This document shows positions 28,059-37,762 of a DNA stretch of 64,000 nt, one piece after another (the stretch's first letter is position 1; every line of letters begins with the position of its first letter). The stretch is taken from assembly GCA_028279875.1 (NCBI GenBank), contig JANQMU010000097.1, positions 25,206-89,205 of the forward strand, given 5' to 3'. A program made the position numbers and the translations under genes. The notes under the pieces are model-generated. The model did no database searches. It saw nothing but the letters and a program-made list of their open reading frames with translations, and was not told the origin of the DNA. The stretch comes from Rhizobiaceae bacterium (lineage in GTDB: Bacteria > Pseudomonadota > Alphaproteobacteria > Rhizobiales > Rhizobiaceae).

Positions 28059-29699
28059 TCACGCCGCACTCCTGCGGCAGTAGCAGGATGCGCGGACCGG
28101 CACGTCGGACCGCGCCGCCGCCAGATCGAGCTGCTGCCTGACGTGAAGGATTTCCACCGTCTCGCCGCGCGATTTCAGGCATTCGTGCAAACCGTGCAGG
28201 CTCCAGACATTGTTCGGGTGCTGGCAGGCTCGGCTGAGGGTCGCGTCGAGCCCGAGATCGGCGCGGTAGACGGCCTCGGCTTCCGCATGCCGCTGCTGAT
28301 CGAGCAGCAACGCTCCGAGGGCATGGCGGGCCGGCTGCATCCAGCCCCAGGGTTCGTCATAGGGAAGCGCGTCGTCCAGCTCGACGGCCCGGCGCAGATG
28401 GTCGAAGGCCGGTTCGATATTGCCCTTGTGATATTCCAGTTCGCCGAGCAGCATCTGTTCGGCGACGCGCAGGATGTCGGGGCAGGTATTGTTGAACAGC
28501 ATGCGGCTTTCCGGCACTCGGTCGCGGGCGGCGAGAAAGGCGTCGCGTTCGGTCTCGGCGCCGGCAATGTCGCCCGTGTTGGACAGCGCCACTGTCCGGG
28601 CATAGCGCTGCATGGCGGTGGTCACGTGGTAGAGATCGGGGTCCCGCGGCAGGTCCTGCGCCAGAATGTCCCGCCACAGGCCGAAGCGCACCAGAACATG
28701 CTGCTTCATGGGCACAAAGGCCTCGAGCCAGTCGGCGAGCGGCCGCAGCACATCCTCGGGCAGATCGGCGATCAGCGCATCGGCGGTCTCCAGCGCCACC
28801 TCTTTCTGGGCCAGGAACATCGCGCCATAGATCTTGAAATGGTAATTGTGGCAGCGATAGAGCGTGTAGAAATTTTCGGCGCCGGCTCGGTCCCGGTATT
28901 TGCCGTCGGCGACGATGGCGGCCGCATTGCGCGAGACGACATTGTCGTAATCGCCGCACAGCACGTCGATATGGGTCGCCATGTGAAGCAGGTGGCCGGC
29001 ATCGGGAACCAGCGTCGACAGCCGGTCGCCATGGCGCAGCGCCTTTTCCGGGGTCGGCGACATTTCCATCAGGTGGATATACATGTGCAACAGGCCGGGA
29101 TGATCCCAGGCGCCGGCGATCCCGACGAAAGCCTCCTCCAGCACGGCGACGGCCTCGAGCGTATCGGCGCCCTCGGCCGGCTGGCCGCTCGGCAGGTCCC
29201 ACAATTGCCAGGGCGTGCGGTTCATCAGGGCCTCGGCGAACAGGGCCGAGACATCGAGGTCGCCCGGAAAGGCCGCATGGACCGTGCGCATGGCGTCGGC
29301 ATAGGCATCGTTGTTGGGGCCGAAATCGGCAATCTCGGCAGGGCCGGCATAGCGGCTGGCCAGCGCCTCGATCAGCGCCCGCTCGACGGGATCGGCCGCT
29401 GCTGAGCCGGCATCTGCCGCAGCGACGGCATCTCGCGCTCGCGCCAGGGCGACGGGTTTTTCATCCTCCTCAAACGCCTCCCAGGGTTTATTGTAATTGG
29501 GGCCGATCGCGTAGGCGATGCCCCAATGGGCCATGGCGCAGGCGGGATCATGTTCAAGTGCCCGTTCGAAGCAGGCAATGGCCTCCTCGTGGTGGTAGGC
29601 ATATATCCAGACCAGCCCGCGCTGAAACCATTGCTTCGCCTGCGGCGAAGAGCTTGAAATGTCACGGCGATATCCGCCCAGATCATAATAGTCCATCAT
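28059..29699 (-). CDS. TPR repeat protein
   Basis: This 546-residue cytoplasmic protein starts at one of two adjacent ATG codons (29699 or 29696), giving MMDYYDLGGYRRDISSSSPQ. The first repeat is plain: AKQWFQRGLVWIYAYHHEEAIACFERALEHDPACAMAHW, residues about 20-58. Further helical repeats with ALxHGDRLSTLVPDAGHLLHMATHID follow through the chain. No catalytic domain is seen. The family is widespread in alphaproteobacteria without an assigned role; protein-protein interaction is the likely function. Confidence 0.85.
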   Translation of the reverse strand: MMDYYDLGGYRRDISSSSPQAKQWFQRGLVWIYAYHHEEAIACFERALEHDPACAMAHWGIAYAIGPNYNKPWEAFEEDEKPVALARARDAVAAADAGSAAADPVERALIEALASRYAGPAEIADFGPNNDAYADAMRTVHAAFPGDLDVSALFAEALMNRTPWQLWDLPSGQPAEGADTLEAVAVLEEAFVGIAGAWDHPGLLHMYIHLMEMSPTPEKALRHGDRLSTLVPDAGHLLHMATHIDVLCGDYDNVVSRNAAAIVADGKYRDRAGAENFYTLYRCHNYHFKIYGAMFLAQKEVALETADALIADLPEDVLRPLADWLEAFVPMKQHVLVRFGLWRDILAQDLPRDPDLYHVTTAMQRYARTVALSNTGDIAGAETERDAFLAARDRVPESRMLFNNTCPDILRVAEQMLLGELEYHKGNIEPAFDHLRRAVELDDALPYDEPWGWMQPARHALGALLLDQQRHAEAEAVYRADLGLDATLSRACQHPNNVWSLHGLHECLKSRGETVEILHVRQQLDLAAARSDVPVRASCYCRRSAA

Positions 29700-29927
29700 G
29701 TCGCCCCGGAAGTTGCCTTTTGAGGCGGCAAGCTTACCACCAACAGGGTTCGCGAACCACCGGTCGTACACCGCGTCGCCGTGATCATTCCGGCGCATAG
29801 ACAAGGCGCGCCGGGCGGTTTTGCCAATGGCTTGATTTGGTTTTGTTTCCCGTCATAGACTGCCGGCCGGGTGGTTTTGGACAAGTTCTGTGACGGGCGA
29901 AACTGGAGTTGATTCTGGAGCGCCGCA

Positions 29928-30296
29928 ATGACGTTTACACAAGCCATTTCGATGGTTTTTTCGAAATATGCGACCTTCTCAGGCCGAGCGGCGCGGCCCG
30001 AATTCTGGTGGTGGGTCCTCTTCATGTTTATCGTCATGGCTGTCACCCAGATCGTCGATGACATTCTTTTCGGCCCGATGCTGGGGCCCGGCGGCGGCGA
30101 TGCCGGACAACCGCTGACCGTGCTGGCCTCGCTGGCGCTGTTGCTTCCCAATCTCGCGGTTGCCGTTCGCCGGCTTCACGATATCGGCCGGTCAGGATGG
30201 TGGGTGCTCATCGGCTTCGTCCCGATCATCGGTTTTCTCGTGCTGCTCTACTGGTATGTGCAACCCGGAATCGATGGCCGGAATCAGTACGGATAA
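29928..30296 (+). CDS. DUF805 family membrane protein
   Basis: This 122-residue inner-membrane protein has the DUF805 pattern: FSGRAARPEFWWWVLFMFIV near the start, RRLHDIGRSGWWVLIGFVPI in the second half, and a terminal YWYVQPG..G.NQYG. About four membrane segments are present. ATG 29928 follows GGAG. The function of the family is not established. It stands alone between a divergent TPR gene and glcB. Confidence 0.88.
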   Translation: MTFTQAISMVFSKYATFSGRAARPEFWWWVLFMFIVMAVTQIVDDILFGPMLGPGGGDAGQPLTVLASLALLLPNLAVAVRRLHDIGRSGWWVLIGFVPIIGFLVLLYWYVQPGIDGRNQYG

Positions 30297-30303
30297 TCTC
30301 CGC

Positions 30304-30322
30304 TTTTTCCAATCTGGAAAAA
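30304..30322. terminator. AT-rich hairpin after the DUF805 gene
   Basis: An 8-bp inverted repeat (TTTTTCCA, loop ATC, TGGAAAAA) lies 8 bases after the DUF805 stop. The stem is AT-rich and no T tract follows it, so a terminator role is weak; it may mark an attenuating or processing structure instead. Confidence 0.35.
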
Positions 30323-30336
30323 ATCCTTGTTACTTT

Positions 30337-30349
30337 TGTCAAATTGACA
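30337..30349 (+). promoter_or_regulatory. Palindrome overlapping a TTGACA -35 element upstream of glcB
   Basis: TGTCAA-A-TTGACA is a perfect inverted repeat 68 bases before the glcB start, and its right arm is a consensus -35 box. The matching -10 sequence is poor, so the promoter assignment is tentative. A regulator bound here would block or modulate glcB. Confidence 0.4.
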
Positions 30350-30416
30350 TGGAATTGGCGGCCATGGGATGGAGGCGCACGCCCGTCCCTCACCCTAAGC
30401 ACCCAAGGAGTCCGCC

Positions 30417-32576
30417 ATGCCGATGCGCCCCGTCCGCGGCCTGTCAATTGATCAGGACCTTCATGATTTCATCCTCGATGAAGCCCTGCCGGGGACCGGC
30501 GTCGATCCGGATGGCTTTTTCGAGGGATTGTCGGCGCTGATCCACGATTTCGCGCCGAAGAACCGGGCGCTTCTGGAGCGGCGCGACGCATTGCAGGACC
30601 AGATCGACCGCTGGTATCGCGACCAGGGTGCGCCGGCCGATCCGGCGACCCATGAGGCCTTCCTGCGCGATATCGGCTATCTGCTTCCGGAAGGCGGTCC
30701 ATTCACCATCGCAACGGGCAATGTCGACGCGGAGATCGCGACGGTCGCCGGACCGCAACTCGTCGTGCCGGTGATGAATGCCCGCTACGCGCTGAACGCC
30801 GCCAATGCGCGCTGGGGATCGCTCTATGATGCGCTTTACGGTACCGATGCTATTTCCGAAGATGGCGGCGCCGGGAAGGGCACGGGCTACAATCCGGTGC
30901 GCGGCGCCAGGGTGATCGCCTGGGCACGCCAATTTCTCAATGATTCGGTGCCGATCGGCGGCCAATGGCAGGATGCGAAGGGCCTTGCCGTCGCCGACGG
31001 CGAACTGGTCGTAACGCTTGCGCAGGGTGGCAACAGCGGCTTGAAGAACCCGGCGCAGTTTGCCGGCTATCGCGGCGACCCGGCCGCGCCGTCCGCGGTG
31101 CTGCTCAAGAAGAACGGCCTGCATCTGGAGATCGTCATCGACGGCGACAGCGCGGTCGGCCGCGACGACGCCGCCCATATTGCGGACATTATCCTGGAAT
31201 CGGCCCTGACGACCATTGTCGACTGCGAGGACAGCGTTGCCGCCGTCGACGCGGAAGACAAGATCGTCGTCTACCGCAACTGGCTCGGCCTGATGAAGGG
31301 CGATCTGACGGAAGAGGTGTCGAAGGGACGCAAGTCATTCACACGGCGCCTTGCGGAAGACCGTCGCTATCTGGACCGCAGGGGCGCCGACATGACCCTG
31401 CCGGGCCGGGCGCTGATGCTGGTGCGCAATGTCGGCCACCTGATGACCAATCCGGCGATTCTCGACCGCGACGGCAACGAGGCGCCGGAGGGCCTGATGG
31501 ATGCGATGCTGACCGGCCTGATCGCCCTGCACGATATTGGTCCGCAGGGCCGGCGGCGCAATTCGCGCGAAGGCTCGGTCTATGTGGTCAAACCGAAAAT
31601 GCACGGGCCCGAGGAAGTGGCCTTCGCATCCGACATTTTCGCCCGGGTCGAGGATGTGCTCGGCATGGCGCGCAACACCATGAAAATGGGCATTATGGAC
31701 GAGGAGCGGCGGACTACCGTCAATCTCAAGGAATGTATCCGCGGCGCCCGCGAGCGGGTGGTGTTCATCAATACCGGCTTCCTCGACCGCACCGGCGACG
31801 AGATCCATACCGCGATGGAAGCCGGGCCGATGATCCGCAAGGGCGACATGAAGCAGGCTGCGTGGATCGCGGCCTATGAAGACTGGAATGTCGATATCGG
31901 GCTGGAATGCGGCCTGTCAGGCCATGCGCAGATCGGCAAGGGCATGTGGGCGATGCCCGATCTGATGGCCGCCATGCTGGAACAGAAAATCGGCCATCCG
32001 AAGGCCGGCGCCAACACCGCCTGGGTGCCCTCGCCGACCGCCGCCACGCTGCATGCCACCCATTACCATCGGGTCAATGTCGCGGAGGTTCAGGCGGGCC
32101 TCAAGAGCCGGCCGCGGGCGAAGCTCGCCGACATCCTGTCGGTCCCGGTCGCGGAGCGGCCGAACTGGACGCCGGAGGATATCCAACGCGAACTGGACAA
32201 CAATGCGCAGGGCATCCTCGGCTATGTGGTGCGCTGGGTCGACCAGGGCGTCGGCTGTTCCAAGGTCCCCGACATCAACAATGTCGGGCTGATGGAAGAC
32301 CGGGCGACGCTGCGCATCTCGGCGCAGCACATGAGCAACTGGCTGCATCACGGCATCGTCAGCGAAGAACAGATCGTCGAGACCATGCAGCGCATGGCCG
32401 CCGTGGTCGACGGGCAAAATGCGGGCGACCCCGCCTATCGCGACATGGCCGGCCATTTCGACACATCAATCGCGTTCCAGGCAGCGCTGGAACTGGTGCT
32501 CGCCGGACGCCAGCAGCCCAATGGCTACACGGAGCCGATCCTGCACCGTCGGCGCCAGGAACTGAAGGCGAGCTAA
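30417..32576 (+). CDS. glcB: Malate synthase G
   Basis: GlcB condenses glyoxylate with acetyl-CoA to malate, serving growth on C2 compounds, glycolate or purine-derived glyoxylate. At 719 residues it matches the G isoform, not the shorter A isoform. Recognisable stretches are [50 protein letters not shown] and [14 protein letters not shown], followed by the C-terminal [17 protein letters not shown] 30417 has AAGGAG upstream. Its stop overlaps the convergent ybaB stop by 4 bases. No isocitrate lyase gene is in the window. Confidence 0.96.
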   Translation: MPMRPVRGLSIDQDLHDFILDEALPGTGVDPDGFFEGLSALIHDFAPKNRALLERRDALQDQIDRWYRDQGAPADPATHEAFLRDIGYLLPEGGPFTIATGNVDAEIATVAGPQLVVPVMNARYALNAANARWGSLYDALYGTDAISEDGGAGKGTGYNPVRGARVIAWARQFLNDSVPIGGQWQDAKGLAVADGELVVTLAQGGNSGLKNPAQFAGYRGDPAAPSAVLLKKNGLHLEIVIDGDSAVGRDDAAHIADIILESALTTIVDCEDSVAAVDAEDKIVVYRNWLGLMKGDLTEEVSKGRKSFTRRLAEDRRYLDRRGADMTLPGRALMLVRNVGHLMTNPAILDRDGNEAPEGLMDAMLTGLIALHDIGPQGRRRNSREGSVYVVKPKMHGPEEVAFASDIFARVEDVLGMARNTMKMGIMDEERRTTVNLKECIRGARERVVFINTGFLDRTGDEIHTAMEAGPMIRKGDMKQAAWIAAYEDWNVDIGLECGLSGHAQIGKGMWAMPDLMAAMLEQKIGHPKAGANTAWVPSPTAATLHATHYHRVNVAEVQAGLKSRPRAKLADILSVPVAERPNWTPEDIQRELDNNAQGILGYVVRWVDQGVGCSKVPDINNVGLMEDRATLRISAQHMSNWLHHGIVSEEQIVETMQRMAAVVDGQNAGDPAYRDMAGHFDTSIAFQAALELVLAGRQQPNGYTEPILHRRRQELKAS

Positions 32577-32908
32577 AACGGCAGTTTCATGCCCGGAGGA
32601 ATGGGCAGGCCGGCGGTCAGTTCCTTGGTCTTGTCCTGGACCGCCGCCTCGACCTTGCCCTTGGCGTCATTATGCGCGGCGACGATCAGGTCTTCCAGGA
32701 TCTCGGCCTCGTCTTCCTTGATCAAGGACGGGTCGACGGTCAGTCCGAGCATCATTCCCTTGCCGTTGAGGCGCACGGTCACCAGGCCGCCGCCGGAGGT
32801 TCCCTCCAGCTCGAGGGCTTCGATTTCTTCCTGCAGGCCGGCCATTTTTTCCTGCATTTCCTTGACCTTGCCCATCATGCCCATCAGGTCGCGCATTTGC
32901 ATCTCCAT
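32573..32908 (-). CDS. ybaB: YbaB/EbfC family nucleoid-associated protein
   Basis: This small DNA-binding protein (111 residues from the first ATG; ATG 32896 with GGAG is an alternative start) has the family pattern [25 protein letters not shown], a coiled-coil-forming helix, then [19 protein letters not shown]. It lies 42 bases downstream of dnaX, as in most bacteria. The recR gene that usually follows is not here; it is at the far end of the window. Confidence 0.93.
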   Translation of the reverse strand: MEMQMRDLMGMMGKVKEMQEKMAGLQEEIEALELEGTSGGGLVTVRLNGKGMMLGLTVDPSLIKEDEAEILEDLIVAAHNDAKGKVEAAVQDKTKELTAGLPIPPGMKLPF

Positions 32909-32950
32909 TGTCTCGCGCGCGGGCTCGGCCGCGCGGCTGTCGAAATTGAT

Positions 32951-34762
32951 CTATTGGTCTTCGTCGGGATCGACCGGCAGGATATCGCCATCCTCGCTTT
33001 GCATGGCCGGCTGGATATCGTCCAGGTCGTCGCTGCGGATGCGCACATCGCGGATGCGCGCGCCCGGATATTGCGCCAGGATGGCGGCGACATCGGGGTC
33101 CTGGGTGGCGTCGCTGACGAGTTCGGCGCGGTGGGCGTTGTCGATCTCCTCGAGCGTGCGGCCGCCTTCCTCGCGGCTGATGGCGATGACCCACCGCCGG
33201 CCCGTCCACTCTTTCAGCCGGGCGTCGAGTTCGCCGACAAGCGATTTCGGTGCGTCTTCGTGCAGCGCGATTTCCAGCCGGCCCGGTTCGATTTTCACCG
33301 GCCGCAGATATTTGCGGATCAATGCCTTCATCTTCAGATCACGGTGCCGGGCGGCGAGCTCCGCCAGATCTGTCAGGCCTTCGATCGGCACATGCGGTGC
33401 GGGCGTCTCCATCGGCGCCGGCTGCATCTGCTGCGCTATCTCGTGATCTTCCACAGGCCGTAGCATCGCCACGGGACCGCCGCCATTACCAGGCTGTACG
33501 GTCATCGGGCCGGGTCCTATATCGGCCGATGCCTGCATACCCGGCTGGCCGCCACCGGACGGCGCGCCGCCGGTGGGTTGTTCCGGCTGTTGGGGCGGGG
33601 CGTCGGACAGCTTTTTGATCGCCTCGTCCGGGCTCGGCAGATTGGCCGCATGGGTCAATCGGATCAGCACCATCTCACAGGCGCTGACCGGCCTGTTCGA
33701 CTGTTCCGTCTCCGGCACGCCCTTGAGCAGCATCTGCCACAGGCGCGACAGGACGGGGACCGACAGGGTGTCGGCGAAGGCCTTGCCGCGGGTGCGCTCG
33801 GCCTCGCTCAAGGCGGCGTCATGGGCCGCCTCGGGCACGAATTTCAGCCGCGTCACCAGATGGGTGAAATCGGCAAGGTCAGCGAGCACCACCGACGGAT
33901 TGGCGCCGGCGTCATATTGCTCGCGAAAGGCTTGCAATGCGGCGGCGACATCGCCTTTGGCGATCATCTCGAACAAGTCGACGATCCGGCCGCGATCGGC
34001 GAGGCCGAGCATCGACCGCACGGCATCGGCCTCCACCTTGCCGCCGCCATGGGCGATCGCCTGGTCGAGCAGCGACAGGCCGTCGCGGGCCGACCCTTCC
34101 GCCGCGCGGGCGATCATCGCCAGGGATTCATCGTCGACCGTCACCTCTTCGCGTTTGGCAATCGCGCGGAAATGGTCGACTAGCGCGGCGGCCTCGATAC
34201 GGCGCAGATCGAAGCGCTGGCAGCGCGACAGGACCGTGACGGGCACTTTCCGGATTTCCGTCGTCGCGAAAATGAACTTCACATGCTGCGGCGGTTCTTC
34301 GAGCGTCTTCAACAGGCCGTTGAAGGCCTGGGTGGACAGCATGTGGATTTCATCGATGATATAGACCTTGTAGCGCGCCGAAACCGGCCGGTAACGCACC
34401 TGCTCGATGATTTCGCGGATATCGTCAATGCCGGTATGTGAGGCGGCATCCATCTCGATGACATCGACATGGCTGCCGGCCATGATGGCGTCGCAATGTT
34501 CACCCGGCTGCTTGAGATCGATGGTCGGTTTGTCGATGTCGTCGGTGCGGTAGTTCAGCGCCCGGGCAAGGATGCGCGCCGTCGTCGTCTTGCCGACACC
34601 GCGAACGCCGGTCAGCATATAGGCCTGCGCGATGCGGTCGGTTTCGAAGGCGTTGGTGAGGGTGCGCACCATCGGTTCCTGACCGATGAGATCGCCGAAA
34701 TCCGACGGCCGGTATTTGCGTGCGAGAACGCGATAGCCGCTGTCTTGCGCTGTGTCGCTCAT
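32951..34762 (-). CDS. dnaX: DNA polymerase III subunit gamma/tau
   Basis: DnaX is the clamp-loader ATPase that also tethers polymerase cores at the replication fork. The track start at 35002 is too early; ATG 34762 gives MSDTAQDSGYRVLARKYRPSDFGDLIGQ (603 residues). The Walker A is GVRGVGKTTTAR near residue 48, Walker B IIDEIHMLS near 130, and the sensor region is FIFATTEIRKVPVTVLSRCQRFDLRR. The zinc module is reduced to GEHCDAIMAGSHVDVIEMDAASHTG, as seen in alphaproteobacteria. A Pro/Gly/Gln-rich linker near 410-450 separates domains III and V. I found no A-rich slippage site like that of E. coli, so only the long form is expected. Confidence 0.95.
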   Translation of the reverse strand: MSDTAQDSGYRVLARKYRPSDFGDLIGQEPMVRTLTNAFETDRIAQAYMLTGVRGVGKTTTARILARALNYRTDDIDKPTIDLKQPGEHCDAIMAGSHVDVIEMDAASHTGIDDIREIIEQVRYRPVSARYKVYIIDEIHMLSTQAFNGLLKTLEEPPQHVKFIFATTEIRKVPVTVLSRCQRFDLRRIEAAALVDHFRAIAKREEVTVDDESLAMIARAAEGSARDGLSLLDQAIAHGGGKVEADAVRSMLGLADRGRIVDLFEMIAKGDVAAALQAFREQYDAGANPSVVLADLADFTHLVTRLKFVPEAAHDAALSEAERTRGKAFADTLSVPVLSRLWQMLLKGVPETEQSNRPVSACEMVLIRLTHAANLPSPDEAIKKLSDAPPQQPEQPTGGAPSGGGQPGMQASADIGPGPMTVQPGNGGGPVAMLRPVEDHEIAQQMQPAPMETPAPHVPIEGLTDLAELAARHRDLKMKALIRKYLRPVKIEPGRLEIALHEDAPKSLVGELDARLKEWTGRRWVIAISREEGGRTLEEIDNAHRAELVSDATQDPDVAAILAQYPGARIRDVRIRSDDLDDIQPAMQSEDGDILPVDPDEDQ

Positions 34763-34863
34763 TGATGCTCCAGGAACCGGACCGCCGTCATCTACCGATC
34801 CCTTGGGTTTACAGAGGGCGCGATCAAAAAGCCAGAGGCGCCTTGCCGAAGCGCTGCGGCAGA

Positions 34864-35565
34864 TCACGGATCGATGGCGTAGATTCCCGGCTTTTCGCCG
34901 TGTATCCGGATCCTGTCGATGCGCACGCCATTCCAGTGGTAGCTGAGATGCCGGCCCTGTACCGGGATCCCGACAACATCCGGATAGAAAGCCGCGAGAC
35001 ATTCGCCGCCGGGATGGCGGACGCTGGGATAGACGACCCCGTCATGGCCGTCGCCGATCCTCTGCCGGGCAAAGGCCTGCGGCGGCGCATAATCGGTCTC
35101 ATGCAGCAGATGCAGATGATCGCCGCCGCGAAGATCGACCAGCGCGGCATCGACCGATCCGACGAGTTCGCGCATATCGGCAATCCATCCGGGCGCCTCG
35201 TCGGTTGCGGCGCAAAAGACCTGCCGGTGATGCACCGTCTCGAAGAGTGCGGTCTCGAACGATCGCGCCGCGTAATAGGCGCCGAAGGTGCCGTCGTGAA
35301 ACCGGCCCGGGCGGTCGGTGCTGACATGGGTGAAGCAGGCCATGACATAGGACGCGCCCTCGCCGCTGACGCGGCGGGCGACCGGCACCAGGTCCAGATT
35401 GCCGATGGTCTCGGCGAGGCGCGGATTGGTCTTTGCCTCCGCGCCTGCAAGCACATCCCAGTCGGCCGGATCGGCAATGTCCTCGAACAGGTCAATCGGT
35501 GGGAATGCCGAGTTGATAAGCCGATGAGTCTGCGGCCAGTCGACACGCGAAACCGGTGGTTTCAC
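34864..35565 (-). CDS. RES domain toxin (NAD-degrading family)
   Basis: This is the toxin of a RES/Xre toxin-antitoxin pair, 233 residues; studied RES toxins consume cellular NAD+. GTG 35565 overlaps the antitoxin stop by 4 bases (GTGA), so the track start at 35685 is rejected. The defining residues are visible: Arg in GRFHDGTFGAYYA, Glu in RSFETALFETVHH and Ser in GVVYPSVRHPGG. The gene is downstream of its antitoxin, with 100 bases to dnaX. All core residues appear intact, so the toxin should be functional. Confidence 0.9.
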   Translation of the reverse strand: MKPPVSRVDWPQTHRLINSAFPPIDLFEDIADPADWDVLAGAEAKTNPRLAETIGNLDLVPVARRVSGEGASYVMACFTHVSTDRPGRFHDGTFGAYYAARSFETALFETVHHRQVFCAATDEAPGWIADMRELVGSVDAALVDLRGGDHLHLLHETDYAPPQAFARQRIGDGHDGVVYPSVRHPGGECLAAFYPDVVGIPVQGRHLSYHWNGVRIDRIRIHGEKPGIYAIDP

Positions 35566-35975
35566 CAGGCTCCCCGCTGCGCATCGAGATAGCGGCGCAC
35601 GCGCATCAGATCGGTCAGCTGGCCGCCAAGCATCACATCCAGCGCCGAGTGCCCGCCGAACCCGGCATTGGGGCGGCTGATCCACTGATAGCCTCGGCGC
35701 CTGTCCTTGAACAGAAGGCGAAGCGCCTTGTGGATGCCCAGCAGGTTGGAAAGCCGCGCCGCGAGATCGATGTTGCCGCGGCCGAGTTCACCGCTTTTCC
35801 AGCGCTGAAAGGTGCGTGTCGCGATGTCGCCCAGAAGAATGGCGGCCTGTTCGTCGGTCAGGCCCCAACGGTCGAACAGATTGATGACCGCCCGCTGCAT
35901 GGCCCTGATTTCGGCCGCAGAAAAGCGCGGTCCCTCGACCGGGGAAACCATGGTTACGGGACGCAGTTCGGGCAT
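35562..35975 (-). CDS. Xre/MbcA/ParS-type antitoxin
   Basis: This 137-residue antitoxin has an N-terminal Xre-like helix-turn-helix (WGLTDEQAAILLGDIATRTFQRWKSG, about residues 37-62) and the C-terminal toxin-binding domain formerly called DUF2384 (RPNAGFGGHSALDVMLGG followed by LMRVRRYLDAQRG). The C-terminal tail of such proteins blocks the RES active site. The ATG at 35975 follows AAGG; ATG 35951 is an alternative. It should repress its own promoter through the two operator-like repeats just upstream. Confidence 0.9.
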   Translation of the reverse strand: MPELRPVTMVSPVEGPRFSAAEIRAMQRAVINLFDRWGLTDEQAAILLGDIATRTFQRWKSGELGRGNIDLAARLSNLLGIHKALRLLFKDRRRGYQWISRPNAGFGGHSALDVMLGGQLTDLMRVRRYLDAQRGAW

Positions 35976-35999
35976 GGCGCAGGCCTTTGACCGATGGAT

Positions 36000-36040
36000 G
36001 ACTTTTGTCTTAAAATAGGCATTCTAACGACATTTGTCAA
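36000..36040 (-). promoter_or_regulatory. Toxin-antitoxin promoter with two matching operator palindromes
   Basis: On the minus strand a consensus -35 (TTGACA, plus-strand 36035-36040) and a -10 (TATTTT, 36012-36017) are separated by exactly 17 bases. Two near-identical 10-base imperfect palindromes flank the -10: GACTTTTGTC at 36000-36009 and GACATTTGTC at 36029-36038 (9 of 10 bases equal). One overlaps the -35 and the other the likely start point. This is the layout expected for antitoxin autorepression. Confidence 0.7.
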
Positions 36041-36142
36041 TCTATCATGCCTCTCGACACCACGCGGGAAGCGGAGCCCGAAGCAGCGCACGCGCCGCGC
36101 TTCGACGGGGCCGACATCGCCGGGGCAGCTATGAAATGGGGG

Positions 36143-36243
36143 GTGGGAGGCTGGCACGGTGACCCGTGCCGTGGCTCGTTAGGGCTGCTTCCTTCCGGAC
36201 CTGACCCGGTTGGCGAGTGGCTCGTCCACCACCAACCTCCCGG
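36143..36243 (-). ncRNA. ffs: Signal recognition particle RNA (4.5S-type)
   Basis: The minus strand contains the universally conserved SRP RNA apical core GGTCAGGTCCGGAAGGAAGC (plus-strand 36187-36206). The two ends can pair: GGGAGG at the 5' side (36236-36241) with CCTCCC at the 3' side (36145-36150), giving a roughly 100-base hairpin of bacterial size. The RNA binds Ffh and targets membrane proteins co-translationally. It lies upstream of dnaX in the same orientation, with the toxin-antitoxin pair in between. End points are estimated from the pairing. Confidence 0.95.
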
Positions 36244-36354
36244 GCTCCATATCGGCAATCCGGAATACAAATGCAAGCAATTCATGGAAAAAACTGATAG
36301 GCTTCGACAGCAGGAACGGTTCGGGGCCGGCCGAGAGCGAACAGACAGGACAGA

Positions 36355-36759
36355 ATGGGCGATTTCGAACTCAACAACCGGATCCGGGCCGACAGTCACA
36401 TGGCCTCCGTGCTGGGCCTGTGCCAGCTCCGGCTGATGAATGACCGGCGCTGGCCCTGGCTGCTGCTGATTCCGCAGCGGCCCGGGATCGAGGAAGTCTT
36501 TGAGCTGACACCGCTCGATCAGACCTTGCTCACCTTCGAGACCTGCGAGACGGCGCGCGCCCTCAAACGCGTGACGCATTGCGAAAAAATCAATATCGGC
36601 GCCCTGGGCAACCATGTGCGCCAGCTCCATATCCACGTGATTGCCCGGAACCCGGGCGACCCGGCCTGGCCGGGCCCGGCCTGGGCGGTTGGGAACGCCG
36701 AACCTTATGAACCCAAAAGCGCCGCCGATCTGATCGCGGCCCTTATCGACGCACTTTAG
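36355..36759 (+). CDS. HIT family protein
   Basis: This 134-residue histidine-triad protein is a likely nucleotide hydrolase or transferase. The HIT motif is QLHIHVIARN near residue 90, with an earlier conserved histidine-free NIGALGN segment. The N-terminal FELNNRIRADSH and LLLIPQRPGIEEVFEL are typical of this alphaproteobacterial group. The ATG at 36355 follows AGGA. It is 12 bases upstream of nudC, so both nucleotide-processing enzymes are probably made together. Confidence 0.9.
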   Translation: MGDFELNNRIRADSHMASVLGLCQLRLMNDRRWPWLLLIPQRPGIEEVFELTPLDQTLLTFETCETARALKRVTHCEKINIGALGNHVRQLHIHVIARNPGDPAWPGPAWAVGNAEPYEPKSAADLIAALIDAL

Positions 36760-36771
36760 GACCTCGAACAC

Positions 36772-37728
36772 TTGCCCATTTTCGACAATCCCGGCTTCGC
36801 GCAGGAGCCGAGCAGCAAAGTGGCCTTCGCCGGCAACCGTCTCGATCGCCGGTCCGAACACCGCGATGACGACTGCCTCGCCGAAGCGCTGGCCTCCGAC
36901 GCGATGCGGGGCTTCGCCATCGCCGGCGGCCGGGCCTTCCTGCGGGCCAATGGCAGCGGGTTCGAGGCGCTTCACCACGCCGAGCAACTGGCGGCGTTCG
37001 ACCCGGATCTGGACAACGCCATCCTGCTCGGCTTTGCCGAGACCGATGCGCCGCGGCTCGCCGTGCCCGTCCGTCTCGACCCGGAGGACCTGCCGCAGAC
37101 CGTCAAGGCGATCGACCATCGATCGATCTATATCCAGGGCCTTATCTCCGGCAGCCTGCTTGGCGAACTGGCGCAGGCCGCCAGCCTGCTCGCCTGGTCG
37201 CGCACCCATCGCTATTGCGGACGCTGCGGCGGTGAAACCCAGCCGCGGGCCGGCGGCTACCGCCGGGAATGCCCGTCCTGCGGCCATATGCTGTTTCCGC
37301 GCACCGACCCGGTGGTCATCATGCTGACCATCGACACGCAGAACGACCGGTGCCTGCTGGGTCGCAGCCCGCATTTCCCGCCGGGCATGTATTCGTGCCT
37401 CGCCGGGTTTCTGGAGCCGGGCGAGACGGTGGAGGAGGCCGTGCGCCGGGAAACCCGCGAAGAGTCCGGCATTCACGTCGCCCGTGTGCGTTACCACGCC
37501 ACGCAGCCCTGGCCGATGCCGCACACGCTGATGATCGGCTGCTATGGCGAGGCCGCCAGCACGCAGATCGTCGTCGACAGGCGCGAGCTCGAGGATTGCC
37601 GCTGGTTCAACCGCCGCGAGGCCGCGGCGCTGCTGACCCGGCAGATCGAAGGTGGCGACATGACGTCCCCACCGCCGGGCGCCATCGCCCATCACCTGAT
37701 CCGCGACTGGCTTTCGCACGGCGCATAG
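36772..37728 (+). CDS. nudC: NAD+ diphosphatase
   Basis: NudC cleaves NAD(H) to NMN and AMP and also removes NAD caps from RNA. It has 318 residues starting at TTG 36772 (AGGA upstream). The zinc ribbon CGRCGGETQ ... CPSCGHMLFPR is near residue 145-180, and the Nudix box GFLEPGETVEEAVRRETREESGI is near 205-227. The NudC-specific QPWPMPHTLMIGC follows about 17 residues later. It shares a transcript with the HIT gene. An NAD-destroying RES toxin lies about 1 kb away, which is probably coincidence. Confidence 0.95.
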   Translation: MPIFDNPGFAQEPSSKVAFAGNRLDRRSEHRDDDCLAEALASDAMRGFAIAGGRAFLRANGSGFEALHHAEQLAAFDPDLDNAILLGFAETDAPRLAVPVRLDPEDLPQTVKAIDHRSIYIQGLISGSLLGELAQAASLLAWSRTHRYCGRCGGETQPRAGGYRRECPSCGHMLFPRTDPVVIMLTIDTQNDRCLLGRSPHFPPGMYSCLAGFLEPGETVEEAVRRETREESGIHVARVRYHATQPWPMPHTLMIGCYGEAASTQIVVDRRELEDCRWFNRREAAALLTRQIEGGDMTSPPPGAIAHHLIRDWLSHGA

Positions 37729-37762
37729 AGTGTTCCGCGCCCGGAGTGTCATTGGCCGTAGG

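Noticed and set aside
34300-34762. Possible programmed frameshift in dnaX
   Set aside because: No A-rich slippery heptamer with a following hairpin was found, and alphaproteobacterial genes generally differ from E. coli here.
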